DNA from: Runella rosea
GTDB taxonomy: Bacteria; Bacteroidota; Bacteroidia; Cytophagales; Spirosomataceae
Direction of reading: 5' to 3'
Assembly: GCF_003325355.1 (NCBI RefSeq)
Contig: NZ_CP030850.1
Span: forward strand, 6,399,001-6,463,000
Length of the DNA: 64,000 nt
The position numbers were made by a program, and so were the translations under genes. Numbering within the stretch: the stretch's first letter is position 1; each line of letters starts with the position of its first letter. Under the pieces are notes generated by a model. The model was not told the origin of the DNA, did no database searches, and worked only from the letters and a program-made list of their open reading frames with translations. Positions 26,847 to 35,997 of the stretch are shown piece after piece.

Positions 26847-28169
26847 ATGAAAAAAGTATTATTTATCCCAAAACGAGCATTGTTGTTCTCTATCCCCGTT
26901 TTGATGGTTGGTTTGCTACCGATGAGTTGCACCGACAAAGGAAAAACGGGTTCAGAAACCACCGCTTCAAGCACTCCAACGATGGAAATACCCGCCCTCT
27001 ATGAACGTCGGGGAGAGTTGGCCAAAGCCGAAGAATGGGTACGGACCAAAGAAAAAGTTGAAGAACTGAAGAAACAAATCAAAAAAGACCCGAGCGATGT
27101 AAAACCCCGTCTCCAGATTGCCATGATTTACCTTTCGGAGGCACGGATTACGGGCGAACATCCCTATTATTATCCCGCGATTTTAACCATCTTGGATGGG
27201 GTGTTGGCGATGGATTACAAAAACTTTGAGGCAACGACTTTCAAGGCTTCCGTAAAAATGTCGCAGCACCAATTTGCCGAAGCCCGCGATTTGGCCGAAA
27301 AAGCCCGCCAACTCAATCCCAACAACGCCTACGTGTATGGTGTGTTGGTGGATGCCAACGTCGAACTCGGTAACTATGAAGAAGCCGTGGCGATGTCGGA
27401 TAAAATGCAGCAGATGAAGCCTTCGCTGGAATCATACTCGCGGGCGTCTTATTTGCGGGAGATTTATGGCCAGTATCCAAGCGCCATCGAAGCCATGAAA
27501 TTGGCCGTTGATGCGGGACTACCCGGCTCTGAGCCGTATTGCTGGAGTAAAAACACCTTGGCGCAATTGTATGAAACAACGGGCAAATTGAAAGAAGCCG
27601 AACAGCAATACAACGAAATTTTGGCATTGCGTCCGAGTTATGCTTTTGCGTTGAAAGGAGTTGCCCGCATTCATAAAGCCAGAAAAGAATATGATAAAGC
27701 TTTGACGACCTTAGACAAAGCCGCGGCAATAATGCCCGAATTCTCGTTTCACGAAGAAATGGCCGAAATCTATGCGCTTCAAGGAGACAAAGAAAAAGCT
27801 AATGCCAAATACGCTGAGGTGGTCAAGATGTTGGATGAAGATGCGCAGTCAGGTCATGCCGTTGATTTGGAACTTTGCAAACTTTACACGCAAATGGGAC
27901 AGTTTGATTCGGCATTGGAATATGGCATGAAAGAATACAAAAAACGCCCCAAAAACATTGATGTGAATCACGCGTTGGCGTGGGTGTATTTCAAACAAAA
28001 TGATATTCAAAAAGCGCAGCAGCACGTACAGGTAGCTTTGCGTACGGGTAGTAAAGACCCCGAATTATTGCAAAAAGCGGGTGCGATTGAGATTGCCCTC
28101 GGCAATGCTGGCCCTGGAAATAAATTGATTGCCGAAGCCAAAAAAACCAATCCGAAGTTTACGCTTTAA
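26847..28169 (+). CDS. TPR-repeat lipoprotein of the DUF4331 cluster
   Basis: A 440-residue lipoprotein with lipobox LPMSC (Cys28). From about residue 75 to the end it consists of TPR units (KPRLQIAMIYLSEARITGE, ALKGVARIHKARKEYDKAL, VNHALAWVYFKQNDIQKAQ), about nine in all, giving a long superhelix on the periplasmic face of a membrane. No catalytic domain was seen. It lies between the DUF4331 pair and a small exported protein plus a TonB receptor on the same strand, and probably scaffolds or recruits one of them. Confidence 0.9.
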   Translation: MKKVLFIPKRALLFSIPVLMVGLLPMSCTDKGKTGSETTASSTPTMEIPALYERRGELAKAEEWVRTKEKVEELKKQIKKDPSDVKPRLQIAMIYLSEARITGEHPYYYPAILTILDGVLAMDYKNFEATTFKASVKMSQHQFAEARDLAEKARQLNPNNAYVYGVLVDANVELGNYEEAVAMSDKMQQMKPSLESYSRASYLREIYGQYPSAIEAMKLAVDAGLPGSEPYCWSKNTLAQLYETTGKLKEAEQQYNEILALRPSYAFALKGVARIHKARKEYDKALTTLDKAAAIMPEFSFHEEMAEIYALQGDKEKANAKYAEVVKMLDEDAQSGHAVDLELCKLYTQMGQFDSALEYGMKEYKKRPKNIDVNHALAWVYFKQNDIQKAQQHVQVALRTGSKDPELLQKAGAIEIALGNAGPGNKLIAEAKKTNPKFTL

Positions 28170-28210
28170 ACCCATCAGATTCACAGTTAAGGGTCAATCT
28201 TTAACCATTA

Positions 28211-28627
28211 ATGTTTCTCCAATCCATGTCTGTCCGTTCTATCGTTGCATTTTTATTGTTGGCTAATTACCTGCTCATTGCGGGAATGGGCGGCATTGTG
28301 CAGCCTTATGAGCAGCCTTCTTTGGTGTTGGTGCAAACAAATTACGACGGACAATTCTACCAAGAATGTCGGTACGTGCGCATGGATGGCTTGGAGGATT
28401 TTTTGATTGAATCGCTTCGGTTGCGTGAGCAAAAGGAACCACGACCACTCGGTCATTCTATTCTTGTTGAAGTAAACGGCGTGGATTTGCATTGTTTATT
28501 CTACTCAATTGTGCAGGAATCAGCCCCTTTCTCTTATTTATTTGCTTCTTTTACATCATATTATTGTTCTTCGTCTCTCTCGGATGGGGTGTACGGAATG
28601 GTCAGTCCGCCGCCTTGGATGGCTTAA
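28211..28627 (+). CDS. Small exported protein upstream of a TonB receptor
   Basis: A 138-residue protein of unknown function (an alternative start at 28226 would remove five residues). It has an N-terminal hydrophobic segment (IVAFLLLANYLLIAGMGGIV), then a polar middle and a Pro-rich end (VSPPPWMA). The layout, an uncleaved or cleaved signal followed by about 100 residues ending in PPP, is seen in small orphan proteins encoded just before TonB receptors in Bacteroidota; that comparison is from memory. Base composition and orientation match the cluster. Two Cys (in QECRYV and DLHCLF) could form a disulfide or bind metal. Confidence 0.6.
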   Translation: MFLQSMSVRSIVAFLLLANYLLIAGMGGIVQPYEQPSLVLVQTNYDGQFYQECRYVRMDGLEDFLIESLRLREQKEPRPLGHSILVEVNGVDLHCLFYSIVQESAPFSYLFASFTSYYCSSSLSDGVYGMVSPPPWMA

Positions 28628-28696
28628 ATATCGGTATTTTTTTGCACAGAATTTTAGTACGATTCCTGCTTTAGAACGTATTCTAATGGGCAATTG

Positions 28697-28716
28697 AACT
28701 CACTTACTAGTGAGTT
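28697..28716 (+). terminator. Short hairpin with T-run before the TonB receptor gene
   Basis: An 8-bp stem AACTCACT/AGTGAGTT with loop TACT is followed by GGTTTTTATTT. It could end the small-protein transcript or partly attenuate the receptor gene. Confidence 0.6.
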
Positions 28717-28768
28717 GGTTTTTATTTCTTTGCGTATTTTTTGCCATTTTTAGCTGTCTCTTTCGGTT

Positions 28769-31051
28769 ATGAAACGAATCATTTATTACACACTATTCAG
28801 TATCAGCTGTTTACTTAGTTTTTCGGCGTTTGCACACCTTGGAAGTATTTCGGGCGTGGTGTATGAACAAACCACCAACCTTCCTCTGAGGGGGGTAAAT
28901 GTTCAGTTGACGGGTTTAGGAAAAACCACCACTACCAACGAGTTGGGGCAATACCGTTTTGATGAATTGGTAGCGGCTCCCTATAAAATCGAATTGTCGT
29001 ATGTAGGTTTGAAAACCGTGGTGGTGGAAGCGATTGTGCTGGATGACCAAACCACTTCCTTAAAAACGCTCATGGTCAACTCCACCCTCGAATTGAAAGA
29101 AGTGGTGGTGTCGGCGCAGCGGGCGCATGACCAGCAGCTCATCAGTAATCTCGACATTAAAATTCGCCCTATTGTCAATTCACAGGAGGTTTTAAGGATG
29201 GTGCCAGGCTTATTTATTGGCCAACATGCGGGCGGTGGAAAAGCCGAACAGATTTTTTTGCGCGGGTTTGACATCGACCACGGCACGGATATTCAACTCA
29301 CCGTCGATGGAATGCCGGTCAATATGGTTTCTCACGCTCACGGACAGGGATACGCTGACTTGCATTTTGTGATTCCGGAATTGATTCAGGGCGTTGATTT
29401 CAAAAAAGGGCCTTATCATGCCGAAAAAGGCAACTTTACGACCGCAGGCTGGGTAAACTTTCGAACGCGCAACGCGCTTGAGCGCTCGTTTGTGAAACTG
29501 GAAGCGGGGCAATTCGGCACGTACCGGGCGGTAGCTGGGCTGGATTTGTTGGGAAATCGTTTAAAAGCTGGGAGAAATCGCGACAAAAACCAATCGGCGT
29601 ATTTGGCGTCTGAGTATTCTTATTCTAACTCGTATTTTGATAATCCGCAGGACTTTAAGCGGTTGAATATCATGGGGAAATACCACGGGCATCTTTCTTC
29701 AACGACTTACCTCACACTCACAGGCTCGACGTTTTGGAGTAAATGGAACCACTCAGGGCAGATTCCCGACCGGGCCATTGAATCGGGGCTGACGGGCTTT
29801 TTTGGTTCTGTTGACCCCACCGAAGGCGGTGAAACGAGCCGAACCAATGTGAACGTTCAACTGGTGACCGTAACACCGCGCAACCATACCATTAAGAATC
29901 AGCTTTTTTACGGAAATTATAATTTTGAGTTGTATTCCAACTTCACTTTTTTCCTAGAAGATTCAATCAATGGCGACCAAATTCGCCAGAAAGAGAAGCG
30001 CAATTTGCTAGGATATAATGGCAGTTTTTCTACCCAAAATGACGTAGGTAGTACGCAATGGACAACGACATTGGGCGTGCAGTACCGACAGGATTTTACA
30101 AAAAATACGGAACTTTCGCACACCAAAAATCGAACAGAAACCCTCAATCGGATTCAGTTTGGTAACATCAACGAACTCAACGCTTCGGTTTATGCCGACG
30201 AGTTGGTTCAGGTTTCCAATCAGTTGACCATCAACGCGGGCCTGCGGCTGGATTTTTTTCGTAACCAATACGAAGACTTACTGGCCGCGCCCCTAACGAC
30301 CAAACAGGCTTCGGCGGCGATTCTTTCGCCCAAGCTGAATGTTTATTACACCTTCAATAATCGTTTCCAACTTTATCTCAACACGGGGCGCGGTTTTCAC
30401 TCCAACGACACTCGGGTGGTGGTTCCGCAGGGAGGACGGCAGATTTTGCCCCCCGCTTACGGCTCCGATTTAGGTGCTATTTTTAAACCTTTTCCTAAGT
30501 TAATTATCAATGCTGCCGCGTGGTATCTGTGGCTGCAACAGGAATTTGTGTACGTAGGTGATGCGGGCGTGGTTGAGCCGGGTGGTCGTACGCGTCGGCA
30601 GGGAATTGATTTGTCGGTGCGGTATCAAATCACCGACCACTTGTACGCTGACGTTGACGTAAATACCACTAAACCCAGGGCAATCGGCGAATTGGAAGGT
30701 CAAAATTACTTGCCTTTGGCTCCTATTTTTACGACGATGGGTGGCCTGTCTGTACAAAATAATGCTGGTTTCAGCGGGTCGTTGCGGTATCGTTACATTG
30801 GCAACCGTCCCGCCAACGAAGACAATTCCATCGTGGCCAAGGGCTATTTTGTAACGGACATGCAGGCCAATTATAGTCGAAAAAATTATACGCTTGGTCT
30901 GTCGGTTCAAAACCTATTTAATACACGTTGGAAAGAAACGCAGTTTGCGACCGAGAGCCGATTGCAGGGGGAAGCGGCGCCCGTCGAAGAAATTCACTTT
31001 ACGCCCGGAACGCCCTTTTTTGCTCGTTTGAGCTTGACGGTTTTCTTTTAA
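28769..31051 (+). CDS. TonB-dependent outer-membrane receptor
   Basis: A 760-residue receptor with a signal peptide (cleaved near FSAFA), a carboxypeptidase-like N-terminal domain (about 25-112), a plug (about 120-235) and a barrel ending in an aromatic Phe (FFARLSLTVFF). It is not SusC-like: no SusD gene is present, and the length fits siderophore or metal receptors. The plug is rich in His and acidic residues (FIGQHAGGGKAEQI, FDIDHGTDI, VSHAHGQGYADLH, GPYHAEKG), which suggests a metal or metal-complex ligand, though this is inference. It is the last gene of the DUF4331 cluster. Confidence 0.93.
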   Translation: MKRIIYYTLFSISCLLSFSAFAHLGSISGVVYEQTTNLPLRGVNVQLTGLGKTTTTNELGQYRFDELVAAPYKIELSYVGLKTVVVEAIVLDDQTTSLKTLMVNSTLELKEVVVSAQRAHDQQLISNLDIKIRPIVNSQEVLRMVPGLFIGQHAGGGKAEQIFLRGFDIDHGTDIQLTVDGMPVNMVSHAHGQGYADLHFVIPELIQGVDFKKGPYHAEKGNFTTAGWVNFRTRNALERSFVKLEAGQFGTYRAVAGLDLLGNRLKAGRNRDKNQSAYLASEYSYSNSYFDNPQDFKRLNIMGKYHGHLSSTTYLTLTGSTFWSKWNHSGQIPDRAIESGLTGFFGSVDPTEGGETSRTNVNVQLVTVTPRNHTIKNQLFYGNYNFELYSNFTFFLEDSINGDQIRQKEKRNLLGYNGSFSTQNDVGSTQWTTTLGVQYRQDFTKNTELSHTKNRTETLNRIQFGNINELNASVYADELVQVSNQLTINAGLRLDFFRNQYEDLLAAPLTTKQASAAILSPKLNVYYTFNNRFQLYLNTGRGFHSNDTRVVVPQGGRQILPPAYGSDLGAIFKPFPKLIINAAAWYLWLQQEFVYVGDAGVVEPGGRTRRQGIDLSVRYQITDHLYADVDVNTTKPRAIGELEGQNYLPLAPIFTTMGGLSVQNNAGFSGSLRYRYIGNRPANEDNSIVAKGYFVTDMQANYSRKNYTLGLSVQNLFNTRWKETQFATESRLQGEAAPVEEIHFTPGTPFFARLSLTVFF

Positions 31052-31055
31052 GTTT

Positions 31056-31130
31056 AACCATAGAAGGCTGATTGGTATGTATGTGTCTGATAAACAGATA
31101 GTTGGTGGAGATAGAAAGCCTTCTATGGTT
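31056..31130 (+). terminator. Long-loop inverted repeat after the TonB receptor gene
   Basis: AACCATAGAAGGCT (31056-31069) and AGCCTTCTATGGTT (31117-31130) are exact reverse complements separated by 47 bases. It could terminate the cluster or be a pair of short inverted elements. Confidence 0.55.
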
Positions 31131-31183
31131 GAATTAAATTTTTAGTATCATTAGGTTACGGAAATAAATAGGGTCAATTTTAG

Positions 31184-31191
31184 TATTTTTG
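31184..31191 (+). promoter_or_regulatory. -7 promoter element for the YihY-type gene
   Basis: TATTTTTG fits TAnnTTTG and lies 26 bases before the start codon. No -33 TTTG was seen at the right distance. Confidence 0.45.
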
Positions 31192-31217
31192 GGTTCTGAA
31201 ATCATCAAAACGCTTTA

Positions 31218-32153
31218 ATGCTCCAACACTGGTCTGACTCCAAATACCGACAGTTGCGTAAAACTTATGCTTTCTTACACCGAAAGCGGTTCTTTAGCAA
31301 GGGCGTTTCGTTGGCGGATATTGGTTCATTGTTGATTGAAAAAATTCTTTTGTACGACATCGATCAACGGGCAACCGCCGTGGCTTACAACTTTACGCTC
31401 GCCGTTTTTCCCGCCATTTTGTTTTTGTTTACGCTGATTCCTTACTTCCCGATTGCCAACATGGAGTCTCAAATCATGAACTTCATGTACGATGCCATGC
31501 CCAAATCGCTGTACGAGTTTGCGGCGGCCACCATTTATGACATCATCAGTCGGAAGCAGGGCGGCATTCTATCGTTTGGTTTTGTGTTTGCGTTGCTCAC
31601 CGCTACCAACGGAATGGGAGCGCTCATGACCGCTTTCAACATGGTAGACCATACCTCGGAAAATCGAGGTTTTTTTAAGGCCAAAGGGATTGCTTTATTG
31701 CTCACCGTGCTGTTGTCGACGGTGCTTTTTTTGGCAGTTTTGGTGATTATTGTGGGCGGGTTTTTGGTCGATTGGTTGCACCAAACCATTTTGTTTGGGG
31801 ATAATTTAACCGTTTTTTTATTGGACGCTCTGCGCTATTTGGTGATGTTTTTTGCCTTTACGGTTGCGGTAGCCATCATTTACCGGTTTGCGCCCAAAGT
31901 ACGGCACGGGTGGCGCTTCTTTAATTTAGGGGCAATCATTGCCTCAATGTTGATTATTTTGGTAACCTACGGATTCTCTTTTTATCTCTCTCGTTTTGGT
32001 AGTTACAACAAACTCTACGGCTCTATCGGAACCATCATCGCGATGATGATTTGGTTTTACCTCGTGGCGTTGCTGTTGATTTTTGGATTTGAGCTGAATA
32101 CCAGTATTTGGCGGGCCAAGCATGACAGAAAAGGCCCTGAGACAAAAAAATAA
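31218..32153 (+). CDS. YihY/BrkB-family inner-membrane protein
   Basis: A 311-residue membrane protein with a basic cytoplasmic N-terminus and about six helices. Family hallmarks are DIDQRATAVAYNFTLAVFPAILF (helix 1), GGILSFGFVFALLTATNGMGAL and the closing YGSIGTIIAMMIWFYLVALLLIFGFELN. The family was once called RNase BN by mistake; it is now thought to be a membrane transporter or structural protein without nuclease activity. The role is unknown. It is a single gene with a small terminator overlapping its end. Confidence 0.92.
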   Translation: MLQHWSDSKYRQLRKTYAFLHRKRFFSKGVSLADIGSLLIEKILLYDIDQRATAVAYNFTLAVFPAILFLFTLIPYFPIANMESQIMNFMYDAMPKSLYEFAAATIYDIISRKQGGILSFGFVFALLTATNGMGALMTAFNMVDHTSENRGFFKAKGIALLLTVLLSTVLFLAVLVIIVGGFLVDWLHQTILFGDNLTVFLLDALRYLVMFFAFTVAVAIIYRFAPKVRHGWRFFNLGAIIASMLIILVTYGFSFYLSRFGSYNKLYGSIGTIIAMMIWFYLVALLLIFGFELNTSIWRAKHDRKGPETKK

Positions 32154-32183
32154 ATGCCATCCGCAAATTTGGAATGGCATTTA
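32151..32183 (+). terminator. Terminator overlapping the YihY stop codon
   Basis: TAAATGCCAT (32151-32160) and ATGGCATTTA (32174-32183) form a 10-bp stem; the first arm begins with the TAA stop codon. Confidence 0.65.
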
Positions 32184-32523
32184 TGTACTACCCTAACCCA
32201 TAAATAATGAAAGATATACTTCTATATCGTATCACAATAAAATTGCAGAGAAAACCGTGCCAAAATGCTGGACGATTTTAATTTGTGTTGATGTTTTTAT
32301 GGTATATTTTATAATTCGTTGATTTATAAATTGTTGATTATATTTTTTGGGTTTTTATGTACCAAAAAATATAATATATACTACCCAAAAACCTATCCCT
32401 GATTGCTTTTTAGTTTACCGTTTACTAAAAAGTTAGGGTATTTTGGTTACAGATAGAGGCTAATATTTTACATTTACTATACAAAAACGCGCCGTTTATA
32501 AATTTTCAAGCGTACTGTAACCA
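32184..32523. other. AT-rich intergenic region, no gene seen
   Basis: About 340 bases of very AT-rich DNA with runs such as ATATAATATATA and two CTACCC(A/T)AA words. No RNA gene or coding frame was recognised. It presumably holds the promoter of the glycosyltransferase gene. Confidence 0.6.
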
Positions 32524-33534
32524 TTGAATATGAATCCAATCGTCACCGTTATTTGCACCTGTTACAATCATGAACTCTTTGTTCGGGAAAGTCTTTTATC
32601 GGTCATTCAACAAACGTATTCTGCCATTCAGTTGATTGTGATTGATAACGCGAGCACTGATGAATCAAGGAGGGTGATTCAACGCTTAGTAGATGAGTAT
32701 CCCGAAATTGTTTTTATCAGAAATACCCATAATATAGGACTATGTCGGGCTTTTAACCAAGGCCTTGGCGAAGCAACGGGTAAGTATGTCATTGATTTGG
32801 CCGCTGATGATGTGATGCCCCCCAATCGTATCGAAATGCAGGTACAAGCCTTTGAAAACCTCCCCAAAGAGTATGCGGTGGTGTTCTCAAATGCCGCTTA
32901 CATTGATTCGTCGGGCGTCAAATTGGGCTATCATTATGCATTGCGCGCCAATGGACACGCCAAAGGCCAAGTGCCCACGGGCGATATCTACAAAGAAATT
33001 TTGCGACGCTACTTTATTTGTACACCTTCCATCATGATGCGTAAATCGGTGCTGATGAAACTGGGCGGGTACGATGAAAACCTCAGTTACGAAGATTTTG
33101 ATTTTTTTATCCGTTCGGCCCACGATTATAAGTATCATTATATCGACGAAGTACTGATGTACAAACGCGTGTTGGATGATTCGTTGGCGACGCAATTTTA
33201 CCGCATCGGCAATCCGATGCTGCGGTCGAGTTGGGAAGTGTGCAACAAGGCTTACGATTTGAGCCGTTCGCAAGAAGAATACGATATTCTAGCCAATAGA
33301 ATCCGGGAGTTTATCAAGAAATGTTTCGTAGCCGAAGACCCCGAACAAGCCCTGGCATTCAGAAAGTTGCTCAATTACATCGAAGACCCTGGTTGGAAAA
33401 CCGACCTTTTGGTGTTTCTCTGTCGCCTGCATTTGCCCGTCAACTGGCTTTATCAGCGCTACGCTAAGTGGCGCAACCACCGCAACCTCGCCCTGATGCA
33501 GCAGGGAGTCCCTTTTGTTCAACTGGAACGATAG
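32524..33534 (+). CDS. Family 2 (GT-A) glycosyltransferase
   Basis: A 336-residue cytoplasmic enzyme. The nucleotide-sugar binding fold begins at once (VTVICTCYNHELFVRESL, then LIVIDNASTDES), and AADD near residue 98 is the DxD-like metal site. The later segment SYEDFDFFIRSA holds the acidic ED residues typical of the GT2 acceptor region. Near the C-terminus is a hydrophobic patch but no clear membrane helix. It probably adds one sugar to a surface polysaccharide or glycoprotein; no other glycan genes are near, so the acceptor is unknown. Confidence 0.92.
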   Translation: MNMNPIVTVICTCYNHELFVRESLLSVIQQTYSAIQLIVIDNASTDESRRVIQRLVDEYPEIVFIRNTHNIGLCRAFNQGLGEATGKYVIDLAADDVMPPNRIEMQVQAFENLPKEYAVVFSNAAYIDSSGVKLGYHYALRANGHAKGQVPTGDIYKEILRRYFICTPSIMMRKSVLMKLGGYDENLSYEDFDFFIRSAHDYKYHYIDEVLMYKRVLDDSLATQFYRIGNPMLRSSWEVCNKAYDLSRSQEEYDILANRIREFIKKCFVAEDPEQALAFRKLLNYIEDPGWKTDLLVFLCRLHLPVNWLYQRYAKWRNHRNLALMQQGVPFVQLER

Positions 33535-33666
33535 TAAGTTAAAAGCGAGGAGGGAGGAAAATAGGTCCAAACGTGTAAAATAGTTGAAGGAAGTTTCCAA
33601 TTAATGAAAAATTCCGCGTAATTAGTCCTACTGATTTTGCACTCAAACACTTAACCCACTTCCTAC

Positions 33667-34287
33667 GTGCCTGCGGAATTTCTTCATATTCATCCCCAAA
33701 CGCCCGAACCGCGTAAGATTCAGCAGGTAGTCAACAGCCTGCGTAATGGCGGCATTGTTATTTATCCCACCGACACCGTCTACGCCCTCGGCTGCGATAT
33801 TCACAACGCCCGTGCCGTGGAGCGCATTGCGCGGATCAAAGGAATCAAACCCCAAAAGAATGATTTCTCGTTTATTTGCCACGATTTGAGCCATATTTCA
33901 GACTACGCTAGGGTAAGCAACGCCGCTTTTAAAGTAATGAAACGACTCCTGCCCGGACCGTTTACGTTTATTTTGGAAGCCAACAATAAGGTCCCGAAAG
34001 TCTTGGCCAACCGAAAAACCGTGGGAATCAGGGTGCCCGACCATCCCATTACGCGGATGATTGTATTTGAATTGGACCATCCCATCATTACTACTTCTAT
34101 CAAAGATGACGAAGACGAAATCATGGAATACCCCACCGATCCCGAGATTATCTTTGAACGTTTTCAGCATCAGGTAGATATCGTCATCGACGGAGGTTTT
34201 GGTGGGTTGATTCCTTCTACGGTGATTGATGCCACCGACGATAATTTTGACATTATTCGGGAAGGTGCAGGGGAATTTATGCGTTAA
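33667..34287 (+). CDS. YciO/Sua5/YrdC-family protein (probable threonylcarbamoyl-AMP synthase-like)
   Basis: A 206-residue protein starting with GTG at 33667; the next in-frame codon upstream region contains a stop at 33652 and no ATG exists nearby. The YrdC fold is seen from [17 protein letters not shown] (about 28-44) through [15 protein letters not shown] and [11 protein letters not shown] to [15 protein letters not shown]. TsaC/Sua5 members make threonylcarbamoyl-AMP for tRNA t6A; YciO-type members are close relatives with weaker or different activity. The length without a C-terminal Sua5 domain favours the YciO/TsaC type. Confidence 0.9.
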   Translation: MPAEFLHIHPQTPEPRKIQQVVNSLRNGGIVIYPTDTVYALGCDIHNARAVERIARIKGIKPQKNDFSFICHDLSHISDYARVSNAAFKVMKRLLPGPFTFILEANNKVPKVLANRKTVGIRVPDHPITRMIVFELDHPIITTSIKDDEDEIMEYPTDPEIIFERFQHQVDIVIDGGFGGLIPSTVIDATDDNFDIIREGAGEFMR

Positions 34288-34361
34288 TAAAGCGCTGATT
34301 CACACTAAAATACATTCAATGCGTTCCTGATTTTGTAGGAAAAATATTAAAAATTGTTGTC

Positions 34362-35693
34362 TTGAAATACCTTCGCCAACTTTATATCTCCACCCTTTTT
34401 TGGGAGGCTTTTATTGGATTAACGGCCACATTTTTGTTGGCGTTTGCTTTTCCATTTCTCTTCGGAATTGCCAAAATCGGAAGTGCCATCGCCGCATTGC
34501 TGGCGGTGGCCGATTTGGTTTTGCTTTTTAGAAATAATGAGGGCGTTTTTGCGCGTCGTGATGTAACCGACCGCCTTTCTAACGGTGACCCTAATCCAAT
34601 TACCATTTACTTAGAAAACCGCTACGGATTTAAGGCCCGCTTGGAAGTGATTGACGAGATTCCGTTTCAATTTCAAAAACGCGACGTGCTGTTTGAAGCC
34701 GAGTTGGTGCCCAACGAAACCCAACTTTTACGCTACGAACTGCGCCCCACCAAGCGCGGTGAATATAGCTTTGGGGCCGTTAATGTATTGGTAAAAAGCC
34801 CGTTGGGGTTGATGAAACGTCGGTTTCAGTTTTCGCAAAATAAGATGGTGGCGGTGTATCCGTCGTACCTCCAAATGCGGCAATACGAATTGATGGCTAT
34901 CTCCAACCGCCTGACCGAGCTGGGCATCAAGCGCATTCGTCGGTTGGGGCATAGCATGGAATTTGAACAAATTCGGCCTTATGTGCAGGGAGACGATATC
35001 CGCACCGTAAACTGGAAAGCAACCGCCCGACGTAACGGACTCATGGTGAATGCATTTCAGGACGAACGCTCACAGGCCGTGTATTGTTTGATTGACAAGG
35101 GCCGCGTCATGAAATCGCCGTTTGAAGGGCTGACGCTCTTGGATTATGCCATCAATGCCACGCTGGTATTGAGCAATATCGCTTTGTTGAAACAAGACAA
35201 GGCGGGCGTGATCACGTTTTCGGAAGTCATTGGTCAAATTCTGCCCGCTGAGCGTAAAGCGGGTCAAATGCAGAAGATTCTGGAAACGCTCTACAAGCAG
35301 AAAACGCGTTACCTAGAAAGTGATTACGAAACCCTGTATTCATACGTAAAAACGCACGTGCGGCAGCGGAGTTTGTTGTTGTTGTTTACTAATTTTGAAA
35401 CCGTCAACGCCATGCGCCGGCAGTTGCCTTTCCTGAGGCGATTGGCCAAAACCCATTTGCTGATCGTGGTGTTCTTCGAGAATACAGAGACTTCTTTATT
35501 GCTCAAGACCCCCGCCGAAAACACCGAAGACATCTACCTCAAAACCATTGCCGAGCGGTTTTTCTACGAAAAGCGCCGCATCGTGAAAGAACTCGAACAA
35601 TACGGCATCCAATCCATCCTCACCGCCCCCAAAGACCTGAATGCCAATACGGTGAATAAGTATTTGGAATTGAAGGCGAGAGGGATGATGTAG
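34362..35693 (+). CDS. DUF58-domain protein
   Basis: A 443-residue membrane-associated protein that starts with TTG at 34362; its first residues (MKYLRQLYISTLFW) fit relatives, and no ATG is available in frame. Two N-terminal helices (about 13-58) anchor it; a beta domain follows, and the DUF58 core reads RRLGHSMEFEQIRPYV, then GDDIRTVNWKATAR (about 205-230), continuing into a VWA-like fold. DUF58 proteins usually work with MoxR AAA+ ATPases, which are not in this window. The stop codon TAG lies inside the first copy of a GTAGGGGCAGG repeat at 35690. Confidence 0.9.
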   Translation: MKYLRQLYISTLFWEAFIGLTATFLLAFAFPFLFGIAKIGSAIAALLAVADLVLLFRNNEGVFARRDVTDRLSNGDPNPITIYLENRYGFKARLEVIDEIPFQFQKRDVLFEAELVPNETQLLRYELRPTKRGEYSFGAVNVLVKSPLGLMKRRFQFSQNKMVAVYPSYLQMRQYELMAISNRLTELGIKRIRRLGHSMEFEQIRPYVQGDDIRTVNWKATARRNGLMVNAFQDERSQAVYCLIDKGRVMKSPFEGLTLLDYAINATLVLSNIALLKQDKAGVITFSEVIGQILPAERKAGQMQKILETLYKQKTRYLESDYETLYSYVKTHVRQRSLLLLFTNFETVNAMRRQLPFLRRLAKTHLLIVVFFENTETSLLLKTPAENTEDIYLKTIAERFFYEKRRIVKELEQYGIQSILTAPKDLNANTVNKYLELKARGMM

Positions 35694-35743
35694 GGGCAGG
35701 CTGCCTTGTAAAACCGCAAAACTGAAAAATAACAAATGTAAAC

Positions 35744-35955
35744 GTAGGGGCAGGCCTTGCGTCTGCCCATGCCTTGTATCTGCCCATGCCTTGCGTCTGC
35801 CCATGCCTTGCATCTGCCCATGCCTTGCATCTGCCCATGCCTTGCATCTGCCCATGCCTTGTGTCTGCCCATGCCTTGCGTCTGCCCATGCCTTGCGTCT
35901 GCCCATGCCTTGCGTCTGCCCATGCCTTGCGTCTGCCCTTGTCTAACGTCAGCCC
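35744..35955. repeat. 17-bp minisatellite derived from the GTAGGGGCAGGCC repeat
   Basis: After GTAGGGGC at 35744, eleven perfect-length 17-base units run from 35752 to 35938, consensus ATGCCTTGCGTCTGCCC; the first begins AGGCC and one more degenerate unit follows to 35955. Variation is confined to positions 9 and 10 (GCG, GCA, GTA, GTG). Because 17 is not a multiple of three, every frame on both strands stays open and gives spurious proteins with a 17-residue period. The unit is the inner half of the dispersed repeat at 3528-3840; a bare copy of its head is at 35690. Confidence 0.95.
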
Positions 35956-35997
35956 GAAATGGGAGGAAAGATTGCGGTGCAGATGCAAATATCCACC

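Noticed and set aside
32184-32523. tRNA or small RNA gene in the AT-rich gap
   Set aside because: No cloverleaf, T-loop or GC-rich stems were seen.
35752-35938. Possible CRISPR array
   Set aside because: Units are directly adjacent without spacers and are too short; no cas genes are near.
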